Assembly (NCBI RefSeq): GCF_017876115.1
Contig: NZ_JAGINO010000005.1
Location: 62,001-126,000, forward strand
From: Azospirillum picis
Lineage (GTDB): Bacteria > Pseudomonadota > Alphaproteobacteria > Azospirillales > Azospirillaceae
DNA length: 64,000 bases
Direction of reading: 5' to 3'
Part shown: positions 42,983 to 53,031 of the stretch, one piece after another
Layout of the letters: each line of letters opens with the position of its first letter
Numbering within the stretch: the first letter of the stretch is position 1
Notes under the pieces: generated by a model
The model's input: only the letters and a program-made list of their open reading frames with translations
Told to the model about the DNA's origin: nothing
Database searches by the model: none
Translations under genes and position numbers: made by a program

Positions 42983-43861
42983 CTACCCGGCCGGCACCAC
43001 CGGAACATTGTCGATCAGGCGCGCCTTGCCCATCCAGGCGGCGGCAAGCAGGCGGGCCGGACGCTCGACCGCGGCCACCGGCTCCAGCGTCTCGGCGTCG
43101 CGCAGTTCGACATAGTCGATGGTGCCGAAGCCGGCTTCGGCGATCCGGCCGCGCACGGCGGTGAGAACCCCGTCCACCTCCGCCCCACGGGCCAACGCGT
43201 CGGCCGCGGCGATCAGGCTCCGGTACAGCTCCGGCACACGGGTACGCTCCCCGGCGGCGAGATAGGCGTTGCGCGAGGACATGGCGAGCCCGTCCTCCTC
43301 CCGGACGGTCGGCAGCCCCTCCACCCGGACCGGGATGTCGAGGTCGCGGGTGAAGCGCCGGATCACCATGAGCTGCTGGTAGTCCTTCTCGCCGAAGACG
43401 GCGACGTCCGGCAGCGCCTGCAGGAACAGCTTCGTCACCACCAGGGCGACGCCGCCGAACATCTGCGGCCTGAAGCTGCCGCACAGGCCCTCCGCCGGTC
43501 CGCCGACGGAAATCGCCGTCGCGAACCCCGGCGGATACATGCCCCGCACGGTCGGTGCATACAGCGCATCGCAGCCGGCTGATGCCAGCTTTGCGGCGTC
43601 CCCGGCCTCGTCGCGCGGATAACGGTCGAAATCCTCGTGGGGGGCGAACTGGGCCGGATTGACGAAGACGCTGGCGATGACGCGATCGGCCAACATGCGT
43701 GCGCGCCGCACCAGCGCGAGGTGGCCGTCATGCAGCGCGCCCATCGTCGGCACCAGCGCGACCGTCAATCCCCCGCCACGCCAAGCCGCCACCTGCGCAC
43801 GGATGTCCTCGACCGACCGGAGGACGGGCAGCGGGCGGGCAGGCTGGGAGGCGGGCGTCAT
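42983..43861 (-). CDS. panC: Pantoate--beta-alanine ligase
   Basis: Last step of pantothenate synthesis, ATP-dependent. 292 residues from ATG 43861 (GTGAGGAA upstream). The HIGH-type motif is in VPTMGALHDGHLALVRRARM, a conserved segment is FVNPAQFAPHEDFDRYPRD, and the flexible-loop motif MSSRN follows EEDGLAMSSRNAYL. VFGEKDYQQLMVIRRFTRDL is also typical. Complete. No panB gene is near. The 370 bp between it and the FliL-like gene is mainly the repeat element. Confidence 0.95.
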   Translation of the reverse strand: MTPASQPARPLPVLRSVEDIRAQVAAWRGGGLTVALVPTMGALHDGHLALVRRARMLADRVIASVFVNPAQFAPHEDFDRYPRDEAGDAAKLASAGCDALYAPTVRGMYPPGFATAISVGGPAEGLCGSFRPQMFGGVALVVTKLFLQALPDVAVFGEKDYQQLMVIRRFTRDLDIPVRVEGLPTVREEDGLAMSSRNAYLAAGERTRVPELYRSLIAAADALARGAEVDGVLTAVRGRIAEAGFGTIDYVELRDAETLEPVAAVERPARLLAAAWMGKARLIDNVPVVPAG

Positions 43862-44048
43862 GGCGGCGTTCCTCACGGGTCGAAGTCGCGCGCTGAGATA
43901 CTCCGGACGACCGTTCCTGTCCAGAAAAGCTTTCCGAAAGACAGACTGTTGCCGATTGCAGCGGCAGTGATGGCCCGATGCCGCATCGGGACAGCCGGCG
44001 CCGGAGCGCTCCCGCTGGGATATGGCGCTGAGACATGGCGCCGGGACA

Positions 44049-44071
44049 CTGGCGCCGGAACCCGGCGCCAG
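44049..44071 (-). terminator. Perfect hairpin after the small membrane-protein gene
   Basis: CTGGCGCCGG, loop AAC, CCGGCGCCAG: a perfect 10-bp stem 11 bp beyond the stop of the small gene. It lies in a stretch rich in GGCGCC words and has no T-run. Confidence 0.5.
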
Positions 44072-44082
44072 GGCATCGACCG

Positions 44083-44247
44083 TCAGCGCTTCAGCGTGAT
44101 TCCGACCAGATAGGTCAGGTTGGCCCAGGCCAGCAGGGTCGCCAGCAGGGCGGTGAAGGACGGGGAGATGACGACCGAACCGACGATGACGAGCAGCACC
44201 ACGACCAGCAGGCCGAGCGCCATCAGGGTTACGCGCATGTCTTCCAT
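44083..44247 (-). CDS. Small membrane protein, 54 residues
   Basis: Minus-strand frame of 55 codons beginning MEDMRVTLMALGLLVVVLL and ending LTYLVGITLKR. It has two hydrophobic segments: LMALGLLVVVLLVIVGSVVI and FTALLATLLAWANLTYLVG, joined by a short loop with SPS, so it is probably a two-helix inner-membrane protein. ATG 44247 has no ribosome site; ATG 44238 (MRVTLM...) has GGAAG at proper spacing and may be the real start (51 residues). A hairpin follows the stop codon, and an FNR-like palindrome lies about 70 bp upstream (44315-44328, CTGATCTGCGTCAA). I do not know its function. Confidence 0.55.
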   Translation of the reverse strand: MEDMRVTLMALGLLVVVLLVIVGSVVISPSFTALLATLLAWANLTYLVGITLKR

Positions 44248-44452
44248 GGAATGGGGGCTTTCCGAAATGGGTGGCGGGAAGGAGACCTTCTACCGCATCG
44301 CAGCGCCGATGGGGCTGATCTGCGTCAATCGATCGCAGGCTCGCTGAAACATCAGCGGAGCATCATGAGAAGTTTCCGCCTTATGCGGCGCCCGCGGCTT
44401 CAAGCCTTCACCCCGGCCGTCCCGGTGCCGGCACTGGCGACGCCGGAAACGA

Positions 44453-44483
44453 AAAGGGCTCCGGACGATGTCCGAAGCCCTTT
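44453..44483 (-). terminator. Intrinsic terminator of tRNA-Val
   Basis: Reading the minus strand, AAAGGGCTTCGGAC, loop ATC, GTCCGGAGCCCTTT with one mismatch, then TTTTCGTTT: a stem with a T-rich tail directly after the tRNA 3' end. Confidence 0.75.
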
Positions 44484-44489
44484 CCTGAA

Positions 44490-44564
44490 TGGTGGGCGCG
44501 ACAGGGATTGAACCTGTGACCCTTCGCGTGTGAAGCGAATGCTCTCCCGCTGAGCTACGCGCCC
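44490..44564 (-). tRNA. tRNA-Val (anticodon CAC)
   Basis: 75 nt including an encoded CCA. Acceptor stem GGGCGCG/CGCGCCC, D-arm AGCTCAGCGGGAGAGC, anticodon stem TTCGC/GCGAA with loop TTCACAC (anticodon CAC), T-arm CACAG-GTTCAAT-CCCTGTC-type with the normal TTC. All stems pair. Confidence 0.95.
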
Positions 44565-44775
44565 GAACCCTTGAACTCTGTGCCCCGGTCCACCGCCTCT
44601 CGGCCGGCAGTCCCGGGAGCGTCGCGGCCGGCTGTCGTCGGCCCCGCCGCTGCGGTGGGCGGGTTTCTACGGCCTTCCCCGCTGGGTGTCAAGCAGGAGA
44701 TTCGCCCCCATCTACAAAAAACTCGCCGCCCGCCGGAGACCCCGATCCGTGCCCCTCTCCCCGCTCCCGTCCCTG

Positions 44776-45725
44776 ATGTCCACACTGTTCCCGAAGTCCC
44801 CGCCCGGCTCCGCGCGGATCGACGGATCATCGCCGCGGCCATTGCGGCCACCGTGTCGGCGGCAGAAATGGCTGCGGCGCGCCATCGTTCTGGTGCTGGC
44901 CGCCGGCCTGTCCATGCCGCTGCCTGCCACCGGCGTTGCCGCGGCGCCGGTGACCGCGACCTATCGGGTGTTCGTCGGCGGCGTGACCGCGCTGGACGTC
45001 GATGCGACGCTGGAGATGACGGGCGCCCGGTACCGGATCACGGTGTCGGCGGTGACCGGCGGCACCATCGGGCGGCTGTTCTCATGGCGCACCGAAGCCG
45101 AAAGCGACGGCTTGGCCGGAAGCGCCGGGCTGCGGCCGGACCGTCACCGGCAAAGCAGCATCGTGAATGGGGAGCCGCGCAGCGTGGACCTGCGATATGA
45201 CGCGCAGGGCGACGTCGCCGTGACCATCACCCCGCCGCCGGAGGAGGAAGGCCGCCCCCCCCGTGGCGCCGGACCTGCGGCGCGGAACGTCCGATCCGCT
45301 GACGGCGGTGCTCGGCCTGCTGGTCGGGATCGGCGCGACCTCCGGCTGCGACGGGACGGCTCCGGTCTTCGACGGGCGCCGGCGCTACGACATGGTGTTC
45401 ACGGGCGTCGGGCGTCGGGCGGCGGATCGTCGATCCGTCGCGATACTCCGTCTTCTCCGGGGTGGCGCTGCAATGCCGGGTGAGCTACCGGCCGATCGCC
45501 GGCTATGCCCCCGCGGCACCGGGCTGGAAATTCTGGCAGCGCGACGCCCAGGCGCCGCGACCGCCGGTGGACCTGTGGGTGGCGCCGGTCGCCGCCGGCG
45601 CGCCGCCGCTGCCGGTGCGGCTGGAAACCGAAAGCGACTTCGGCAGCGTCGTCATGCACCTGACCGGCGTCACGCCGCCAGCGGCAGACGGTCGGGCCGC
45701 CACGCCGCGCCAGCCCGCGCCGTGA
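44776..45725 (+). pseudogene. DUF3108-type secreted protein with two frameshifts
   Basis: One coding region lies in three frames. The first part has a signal segment (WLRRAIVLVLAAGLSMPLPA) and the start of the domain (TATYRVFVGGVTALDVDATL). At the C8 run 45255-45262 the coding frame changes by +1 into VAPDLRRGTSDPLTAVLGLL and VFDGRRRYDMVFTGVG. At 45403-45416 two tandem copies of GGGCGTC add another +1, and it continues as RRIVDPSRYSVFSGVALQC then SYRPIAGYAPAAPGW and ESDFGSVVMHLTGV. Removing one C and one 7-bp copy restores one continuous DUF3108-like protein. As written the gene is broken. The start is uncertain; ATG 44776 lacks a ribosome site. Real inactivation or sequencing error cannot be told apart here. 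Confidence 0.8.
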
Positions 45726-45939
45726 CCGGGGAGGCGCACCGTGGCGCGGCCGCCGCCCGGTCGCTGGTGTCGATGACGAGATCGGACAGCGCGATGCCGC
45801 CGCACCGCGCCGCGTCGGCCAGCGCATCCGCCGATGCCCAGACCATGCGGCCAGCGATCTCGATCAGCGCCCCGTCGAGAAGCGCCGCATAGCCGCCCAG
45901 TTTTCCCATGTGAACAATACGGGCCATGCGAGAGGTCAT
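45670..45939 (-). CDS. Small protein of unknown function, 89 residues
   Basis: ATG 45939 (MTSRMARIVHMGKLGGYAAL) has AAGGA at good spacing. The first 55 residues (through ALADAARCGGIALSDLVID) look like a real folded domain; the rest is Ala/Arg-rich and overlaps the 3' end of the convergent DUF3108 gene by 56 bp. I do not recognise it. The overlap and the poor tail lower confidence. Confidence 0.4.
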   Translation of the reverse strand: MTSRMARIVHMGKLGGYAALLDGALIEIAGRMVWASADALADAARCGGIALSDLVIDTSDRAAAAPRCASPVTARAGAAWRPDRLPLAA

Positions 45940-46512
45940 GGTCGGCATCCTTCCCCGTGGTGGCCGCCCTGGTGCGGGTGCGTGGCCGAGGCCGGCCCCG
46001 GACCGTTCCGGCAGCGTTTTGTCTGTTCCGCCTGCCGGGTGCGGCCGGCGTCCGGAGCAGGGCGCGCCCCTCCCCGATCGGCTTCGCGTCGAACGGCGGC
46101 GCCGCATCGACCCCAACAATTTAAGGGGCTTTCATCCCGATCGGCCCGCCTCCAAAGGGATAGCGGCGCCGATCAAACGGATAGTATCAGCGTATGCAAT
46201 GATCGGCCGCCCTAGCGATCCCTCCCCCGGAACCAAGGGATCGGCAGCTCATGTCGCTTTCGCCGGATGGCCGGAACTCGGACATAAGGCCGGCATAAGG
46301 CGGTGAGCTTATGACACCTGAAACAAAAGTTGACTTGGGCTTTCAACGGCGGCTGTGGCACACCACTCTCGGATTTGACTTTGCTGCGGCGCGCACCGCT
46401 ACAGGGCGCCCCCGCTGCGAAAGCAGCGATGTCTTAACCCTTTCCCTTGCACCTAACCAACGTCTCTTCCGCTTCACTCCGACCCATCCAGGCATCGATC
46501 AGGAAGACCACC
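45940..46512. other. Intergenic region upstream of glmU
   Basis: 573 bp without a clear gene. The left half is GC-rich and patternless. From about 46115 it becomes richer in A and T. Two TTGACTT boxes occur at 46330 and 46374-46380; the second has GCTACA 17 bp downstream (46398-46403), a weak promoter match. A stable hairpin CGCTGC-GAAA-GCAGCG (46413-46428) with a GNRA-type loop stands 85 nt before the glmU start and may be part of the 5' leader. Confidence 0.4.
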
Positions 46513-47877
46513 ATGGCTCCCGCCACGCCGCACCGCCCGCTAGCCTGCGTGATCCTCGCCGCCGGCAAGGGCACCCGCATGAAATCCGATCTGCCCAAGG
46601 TGCTGCACCGGGTGGCCGGCCGGCCGATGGTCGGACATGTGCTGGCCGCGGTGACGGCGCTCGACCCCGACCATGTCGTGGTGGTGGTCGGTCCCGGCAT
46701 GGACAGCGTCGCGGCCGCCGTCGCCCCCTACCCGGTGGCGGTGCAGCACGAGCAGCGCGGCACCGCCGACGCCGTGCGCGCCGCCTTCGGCCTGCTGGAG
46801 GGCTTCACCGGCGACGTCGTGGTGCTGTACGGCGACACGCCGCTGGTCACCCCCGACACGCTGCGCGCCATGGTCCAGGCACGCCGTCAGGCCGCCGATC
46901 CGGCGGTGGTGGTGCTGGGCATGCGTCCCGACGATCCCGGCGCCTATGGCAGGCTGATCCTGAACGCGCGCGGCGGGCTGGAGAAGATCGTCGAATATCT
47001 CGACGCCAGCGAGGAGGAGCGTGCGGTCACCCTGTGCAACGCCGGCCTGATGGCCTTCGACGGCGCCCGCATGTTCGACCTGATCGGCAGCGTCGGCAAC
47101 GACAACGCCAAGAGCGAATACTACCTGACCGACGTGGTGCAGATCGCCCGGCGCGCCGGCATGGCCTGCTCGGTGGTGGAAGCGGCGCCGGCCGAGGTGG
47201 TGGGCGTCAATTCGCGCGCCGAGCTGTCCGAGGTGGAGCGGCTGATGCAGCGCCGGCTGCGCAAGGCCGCGATGGACAACGGCGCCACCCTGATCGACCC
47301 CGACAGCACCTTCTTCAGCGTCGACACCCGGCTCGGCCGCGACGTGGTGGTCGGCCCGGGCTGCGTCTTCGGGGCCGGGGTCACCGTCGGCGACGGCGTG
47401 GAGATCAAGCCCTACTGCCACCTGGAAGGGGTGCGCATCGACCGCGGCGCCGTCATCGGCCCCTTCGCCCGCCTGCGCCCGGGGGCGGAGATCGGACCGG
47501 ATGTCCACATCGGCAATTTCGTCGAGGTGAAGAACGCGGTGATCGAGGCGGGGGCCAAGGCCAACCACCTGACCTACATCGGCGACGCCCGCGTCGGCCC
47601 CAAGGCCAACATCGGCGCCGGGACCATCACCTGCAACTATGACGGCTTCGGCAAGCACCGCACCGACATCGGCGCCGGCGCCTTCATCGGCTCCAACACC
47701 GCGCTGGTCGCGCCGGTCACGGTCGGCGACGGCGCCATCGTCGGTGCCGGCAGCGTGGTGACCACCGCGGTGGAGGCCGACGCATTGGCGGTCGCCCGCG
47801 GCAATCAGAAGGCGTACGCCGGCTGGGCGCGCAATTTCCGCGAACGGAAGCAAAAAGAGAAAGCGAAAAAGGCGTAG
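46513..47877 (+). CDS. glmU: Bifunctional UDP-N-acetylglucosamine diphosphorylase / glucosamine-1-phosphate N-acetyltransferase
   Basis: Makes UDP-GlcNAc for cell-wall and lipopolysaccharide synthesis. 454 residues from ATG 46513 (AGGAAG upstream). N-terminal pyrophosphorylase: VILAAGKGTRMKSDLPKVLH and LYGDTPLVTPDTLR. C-terminal left-handed beta-helix: hexapeptide repeats, with the acetyltransferase region VGPKANIGAGTITCNYDGFG and KHRTDIGAGAFIGSNTALVA. Basic C-terminal tail RKQKEKAKKA. glmS follows 53 bp downstream. Confidence 0.97.
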   Translation: MAPATPHRPLACVILAAGKGTRMKSDLPKVLHRVAGRPMVGHVLAAVTALDPDHVVVVVGPGMDSVAAAVAPYPVAVQHEQRGTADAVRAAFGLLEGFTGDVVVLYGDTPLVTPDTLRAMVQARRQAADPAVVVLGMRPDDPGAYGRLILNARGGLEKIVEYLDASEEERAVTLCNAGLMAFDGARMFDLIGSVGNDNAKSEYYLTDVVQIARRAGMACSVVEAAPAEVVGVNSRAELSEVERLMQRRLRKAAMDNGATLIDPDSTFFSVDTRLGRDVVVGPGCVFGAGVTVGDGVEIKPYCHLEGVRIDRGAVIGPFARLRPGAEIGPDVHIGNFVEVKNAVIEAGAKANHLTYIGDARVGPKANIGAGTITCNYDGFGKHRTDIGAGAFIGSNTALVAPVTVGDGAIVGAGSVVTTAVEADALAVARGNQKAYAGWARNFRERKQKEKAKKA

Positions 47878-47930
47878 GATCGGTTCGGGTCTTCATCTCC
47901 GGTCGGCATCTTTTCAGGAGCATCAGGTCC

Positions 47931-49757
<1,827 letters not shown>

Positions 49758-49828
49758 GGCTGACGGCGGCAATGCGGGGCGGTTGTCCGCGGACGCCAAT
49801 GTGAACCGACCCGAGCTGCCGGAAGCGG

Positions 49829-49858
49829 GATTGGTTTCACCGCGGATCGGTTTCACCG
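49829..49858. repeat. Tandem 16-bp repeat downstream of glmS
   Basis: GGATTGGTTTCACCGC and GGATCGGTTTCACCGG are two adjacent near-identical 16-bp units; a related inverse word, GTGAACCG, lies at 49801. This falls in the 290-bp gap between glmS and the M48 protease gene, which holds no other clear signal. Confidence 0.5.
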
Positions 49859-50047
49859 GTTGATCGTCCGGGCGCAGGCCGCCTGGACGATCACGTCCTC
49901 CCAACGATGCGTCGATTTCCTTTCCGGCGGGTCCGCCTGGGACACGGCGGACGCGGCCCTTGCCTTGGCGGCCTTCCCTCCCACCTATCGCCACGGCCGG
50001 GAAACCGGCCGTATCGTACCGAGAGATCAGAGGACCAAGGGGGGACC

Positions 50048-50833
50048 ATGCCGAAAGGGACAATGACGGCACGCCTGCGCACCGCGTCGGCCGCCGGTGC
50101 CATTGCCGCCGCCGTTGCGCTGACCGGTTGCGCCGGGGACCGCACCGGGCTGGGGCTGAACCTGGTATCGCAGGAACAGCTCTCCGACATGGGCCGGCAG
50201 GACTGGCAGCGCCTGCTGTCCACCACGAAGGCGTCCACCAACGCCGACTACCAGCGTCGCGCCGAGCAGGTGTCGATGCGCCTGCTGCGCGCCGCCGGGC
50301 TCGATGCCGGTGCCTGGGAGGTGCGGGTGTTCCAGGGGGAGGAGGCCAACGCCTTCGCCCTGCCCGGCCAGAAGATCGGCGTCTACGAGGGACTGTTCCA
50401 GTACGCCAGGACCGATGCCCAGCTCGCCGCGGTGATCGGGCATGAGATCGCGCATAATCTGGAGGGTCATGCCGCCGAACGCGTCAGCACCCAGATGGCG
50501 TCGGAAGCCGGGGCCGGCCTGCTCGGCGCCGCCCTGGGAGCCGGTGGAGTGGCCGGATCCCAGGAGATCGCCGCGGCGCTCGGCACCGGGGCGCAGTACG
50601 GCCTGATCCTGCCCTACTCGCGCAACCAGGAGCTGGAGGCCGACCGCATCGGCCTGATGATGTCCGCACGGGCCGGCTACGATCCCCGCGCGGCGGTCGA
50701 GCTCTGGCAGAACATGCGGCAGACCGGATCGCAGCCGCCGGTCTTCATGTCGACCCACCCCGGCATCGACGACCGCATCGGCCAGCTCAACCGGCTGATG
50801 CCGGAGGCGCTGGCGGTCTACAAGCCCGCATGA
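50048..50833 (+). CDS. M48-family metallopeptidase, lipoprotein
   Basis: Periplasmic zinc protease of 261 residues, of the LoiP/BepA-like group that maintains envelope proteins. ATG 50048 has AAGGGGGG upstream. The signal ends in a lipobox (AVALTGCAG). The zinc motif is HEIAHNLEGH and the third ligand Glu lies in NQELEADRIGLMM. A glycine/alanine-rich helix follows the active site (GAGLLGAALGAGGVAGSQE). The C-terminal VFMSTHPGIDDRIGQLNRLM is the usual end. No TPR domain, so it is of the short type. Confidence 0.93.
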   Translation: MPKGTMTARLRTASAAGAIAAAVALTGCAGDRTGLGLNLVSQEQLSDMGRQDWQRLLSTTKASTNADYQRRAEQVSMRLLRAAGLDAGAWEVRVFQGEEANAFALPGQKIGVYEGLFQYARTDAQLAAVIGHEIAHNLEGHAAERVSTQMASEAGAGLLGAALGAGGVAGSQEIAAALGTGAQYGLILPYSRNQELEADRIGLMMSARAGYDPRAAVELWQNMRQTGSQPPVFMSTHPGIDDRIGQLNRLMPEALAVYKPA

Positions 50834-50959
50834 GGCCGGGGCGCGAGAGGGGATTGCCCGTCCCCTCTCGTCCGCCCTCTCTCCTTGCGCCCCCCTTGCG
50901 GACCTTCCCGCTTCCGCCAATGTCTTGTGCGGATGACAGAGGTGAGGGAGAGCGCCGCC

Positions 50960-51355
50960 ATGGCCGACACTGCCGACCGAATCCCCATCGCGCACGCCGG
51001 CCGCAGGCTCGCCGCCGCGACCCTTGCGGCGGTCGCCGTGCTGGCGCCGGCGGTGCCTGTCCTCGCGCACCATGGCTGGGGCGGCTACGACACCGAAAAG
51101 ACCCTGACGCTGACCGGAACGGTCGACCAGTTCGCCTTCCGCAACCCGCACGCGATGCTGAACCTGCAGTCGGACGGCAAGCTGTGGCATGTGGTGCTGG
51201 CCCCGCCCGCGCGCATGACCGCGCGTGGCCTGCCGGAGGGATCGGTCCAGGCCGGGCAGACGGTGACGGTGGTCGGCTACGCCAGCAAGTCGGATCCCAC
51301 CGAGCTGCGGGCCGAGCGCATCACCGCCGGCGGCAAGACCGTCGAGCTGCGCTGA
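50960..51355 (+). CDS. DUF6152-like periplasmic protein
   Basis: 131-residue secreted protein. ATG 50960 is preceded by GAGGGAGAG. After the signal peptide (ATLAAVAVLAPAVPVLA) the mature protein begins with His-His-Gly-Trp (HHGWGGYDTEKTLTLTG), a fixed feature of this family as I recall it, and a possible metal-binding N-terminus. The rest is a small beta barrel (TVDQFAFRNPHAMLNLQSDG, GQTVTVVGYASKSDP). It shares one base with the next gene (TGATG), so both are coupled. Function unknown. Confidence 0.75.
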   Translation: MADTADRIPIAHAGRRLAAATLAAVAVLAPAVPVLAHHGWGGYDTEKTLTLTGTVDQFAFRNPHAMLNLQSDGKLWHVVLAPPARMTARGLPEGSVQAGQTVTVVGYASKSDPTELRAERITAGGKTVELR

Positions 51356-51852
51356 TGGACCACGGCCAGGGTCCGGCCGGACCCGGCTGGCTGGTGGCGC
51401 TGGAAACGTCGGGGCTGGGCGAGGCGCTGCGCCAGTCGGTCTGGGTGTATCCGCTGGTCGAGGTGCTGCACATCCTGGGGCTGGCGCTGCTGGTCGGCGC
51501 CGTCGCCGCCTTCGACCTGCGGCTGCTGGGGGTGGGCTGCCGGCTGCCGGCCTCTCCCCTGTCGCGCCTGCTGCTGCCGGTGGCCGCGACCGGTTTGGCG
51601 CTCACCGTGCCGACCGGCACCCTGCTCTTCATCAGCGAAGCGACGGCCTTGGCCGCCAACCCGGCCTTCCTGGCCAAGATGGCGCTGCTGGTGCTGGCGC
51701 TCGCCAACATCGCCCTGTTCCACCATGGCGCCGGTCGCACCATCGCCGCCTGGGATGGCCGCCCGCCGCCGATGGCGAGAGTCGCCGGTGCGGTGTCGCT
51801 CGCGCTCTGGGTGGGCGTGCTGGCGCTGGGGCGGCTGATCGCCTACCTGTAG
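51355..51852 (+). CDS. Small integral membrane protein (DUF2214/DUF6644-like)
   Basis: 165 residues with four to five hydrophobic helices: VWVYPLVEVLHILGLALLVG (with a conserved His), LLLPVAATGLALTVPTGTLL, LAKMALLVLALANIALFHHG and VSLALWVGVLALGRLIAYL. His residues in the first and third helices recall cytochrome-b561-like or haem-binding folds. It is translationally coupled to the DUF6152-like gene, so the two probably work together. Function unknown; the family name is a tentative match. Confidence 0.7.
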   Translation: MDHGQGPAGPGWLVALETSGLGEALRQSVWVYPLVEVLHILGLALLVGAVAAFDLRLLGVGCRLPASPLSRLLLPVAATGLALTVPTGTLLFISEATALAANPAFLAKMALLVLALANIALFHHGAGRTIAAWDGRPPPMARVAGAVSLALWVGVLALGRLIAYL

Positions 51853-51860
51853 GAGGCCGG

Positions 51861-52874
51861 TCAATCTCCGTTGGGCTTGCTCGTCCCCTTGATCTCGGGC
51901 TTCGACAGGACCCGGCGAAGCAGTTCCGCGTTGCCGCGGGCCTCCTGCATCTGCTTGTCCCAGTTGGCGGCCAGCAGCGTCTGGCCGCGCTCGCGGGCAT
52001 GGACGGCCATGCGGGTGAACAGCTCAATGCGATCCTCGTGCGTGCGCAACGCCACCCACAGCGCCTTCTCCATGGCTTCCGCCTGCGCCTCCTCCATGCT
52101 GTCCGGACTGAACGCGTGTCCGACCTGGCAGCGGAAGCGCAGCACCGGACCGTCATGAATCTCCGTCAAACCGCCACCACATTCCGGACAGGAGAGGGTG
52201 GTCGGTTTGCCGACCGCCTTGGTGTCGTCAGCCATGGTCGTGAACTCCTGTTCCGCGATGCGCGCCTCCGCAGCGATATCGAGGGGAACCGGCGGGCTGG
52301 GCGGGGCCCGCTCACCCACCACGCGGGCGAGCAGCGCCGGCATGCCGACGACCGGCAGCACATGGTCCACCGGCGTGCGCGCGATGGCGCTCTGCGGCAT
52401 GCCGGACCACTCGGCGTCCTCCGGATCCTGGACCACCGCCAAGCCACCGCAGCGATGGATGGCCCGCAGCCCCGAGGCGCCGTCGTCAAGTGTGCCGGAC
52501 AGCACGATGCCGACCACGCGGCTGCCGAAGGCGACGGCCGCCGACCTGAACAGCGGGTCGGCGGCCGGTCGGGTCCGGTTCTCCCGCGGGCCCCGGCGCA
52601 CCAGCACGCGGTCGGAATGGACCAGGAGATGATGGTCCGGCGGCGCCACATGAATGTGGCCGGGGCGGATCGCCTCGCCGTCGGCGGGATGGAAGGCCGG
52701 CAGCCAGCCGGTCCGCTCCAGCAGGCTCGGCAGCATGCTGCGCGCGGTCGGCGTGACGTGGATGACCACGAAGACCGCCGGCACGCAATCGGCCGGCATG
52801 CCGCGGAACAGGCGGGAAATCGCCGTCAGCCCGCCGGCGGAAGCCCCGATGACGATGATGTCTCGCTTTTCCAT
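51861..52874 (-). CDS. cheB: CheB-type chemotaxis methylesterase without receiver domain
   Basis: 337 residues. The catalytic domain occupies residues 1-190, with the Ser in IVIGASAGGLTAISRLF, the His in HIHVAPPDHHLLVHSDRVLV and the Asp in LSGTLDDGASGLRAIHRCGG. There is no N-terminal receiver domain, so activity would not be controlled by CheA-type phosphorylation in the usual way. A C-terminal domain carries a Cys-x2-Cys and Cys-x3-His set (SCPECGG, FRCQVGHAFS) followed by helices, suggesting a zinc ribbon. Divergent from the CheR-PAS gene, with a 157-bp gap, so the pair forms an adaptation-like module. Confidence 0.92.
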   Translation of the reverse strand: MEKRDIIVIGASAGGLTAISRLFRGMPADCVPAVFVVIHVTPTARSMLPSLLERTGWLPAFHPADGEAIRPGHIHVAPPDHHLLVHSDRVLVRRGPRENRTRPAADPLFRSAAVAFGSRVVGIVLSGTLDDGASGLRAIHRCGGLAVVQDPEDAEWSGMPQSAIARTPVDHVLPVVGMPALLARVVGERAPPSPPVPLDIAAEARIAEQEFTTMADDTKAVGKPTTLSCPECGGGLTEIHDGPVLRFRCQVGHAFSPDSMEEAQAEAMEKALWVALRTHEDRIELFTRMAVHARERGQTLLAANWDKQMQEARGNAELLRRVLSKPEIKGTSKPNGD

Positions 52875-53031
52875 AATGGACCAACAGGCCGGTCCGCATG
52901 AGGTTTCCGGCCAATGGTGCGAATCCGCACATCGCCCGGGCAATCGACCTGTGCGGGGCCGGACATCACGCCTCTTGAGTGCGGCACGGCCCGACGCCTA
53001 TTCTTCCTCCAAAATCCCGAAGCCGCAGGCC

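Noticed and set aside
45403..45416. Programmed frameshift in the DUF3108 gene
   Set aside because: A tandem 7-bp duplication is not a known slippery signal, and a second unrelated shift lies 150 bp upstream; mutation or error is simpler.
46311..47642. Plus-strand frame starting at 46311 and overlapping glmU in another frame
   Set aside because: Arg-rich translation without domains; glmU in the proper frame explains this region.
47878..47930. glmS ribozyme upstream of glmS
   Set aside because: Only 53 bp separate glmU and glmS, too short for the ribozyme, which is also typical of Gram-positive bacteria.
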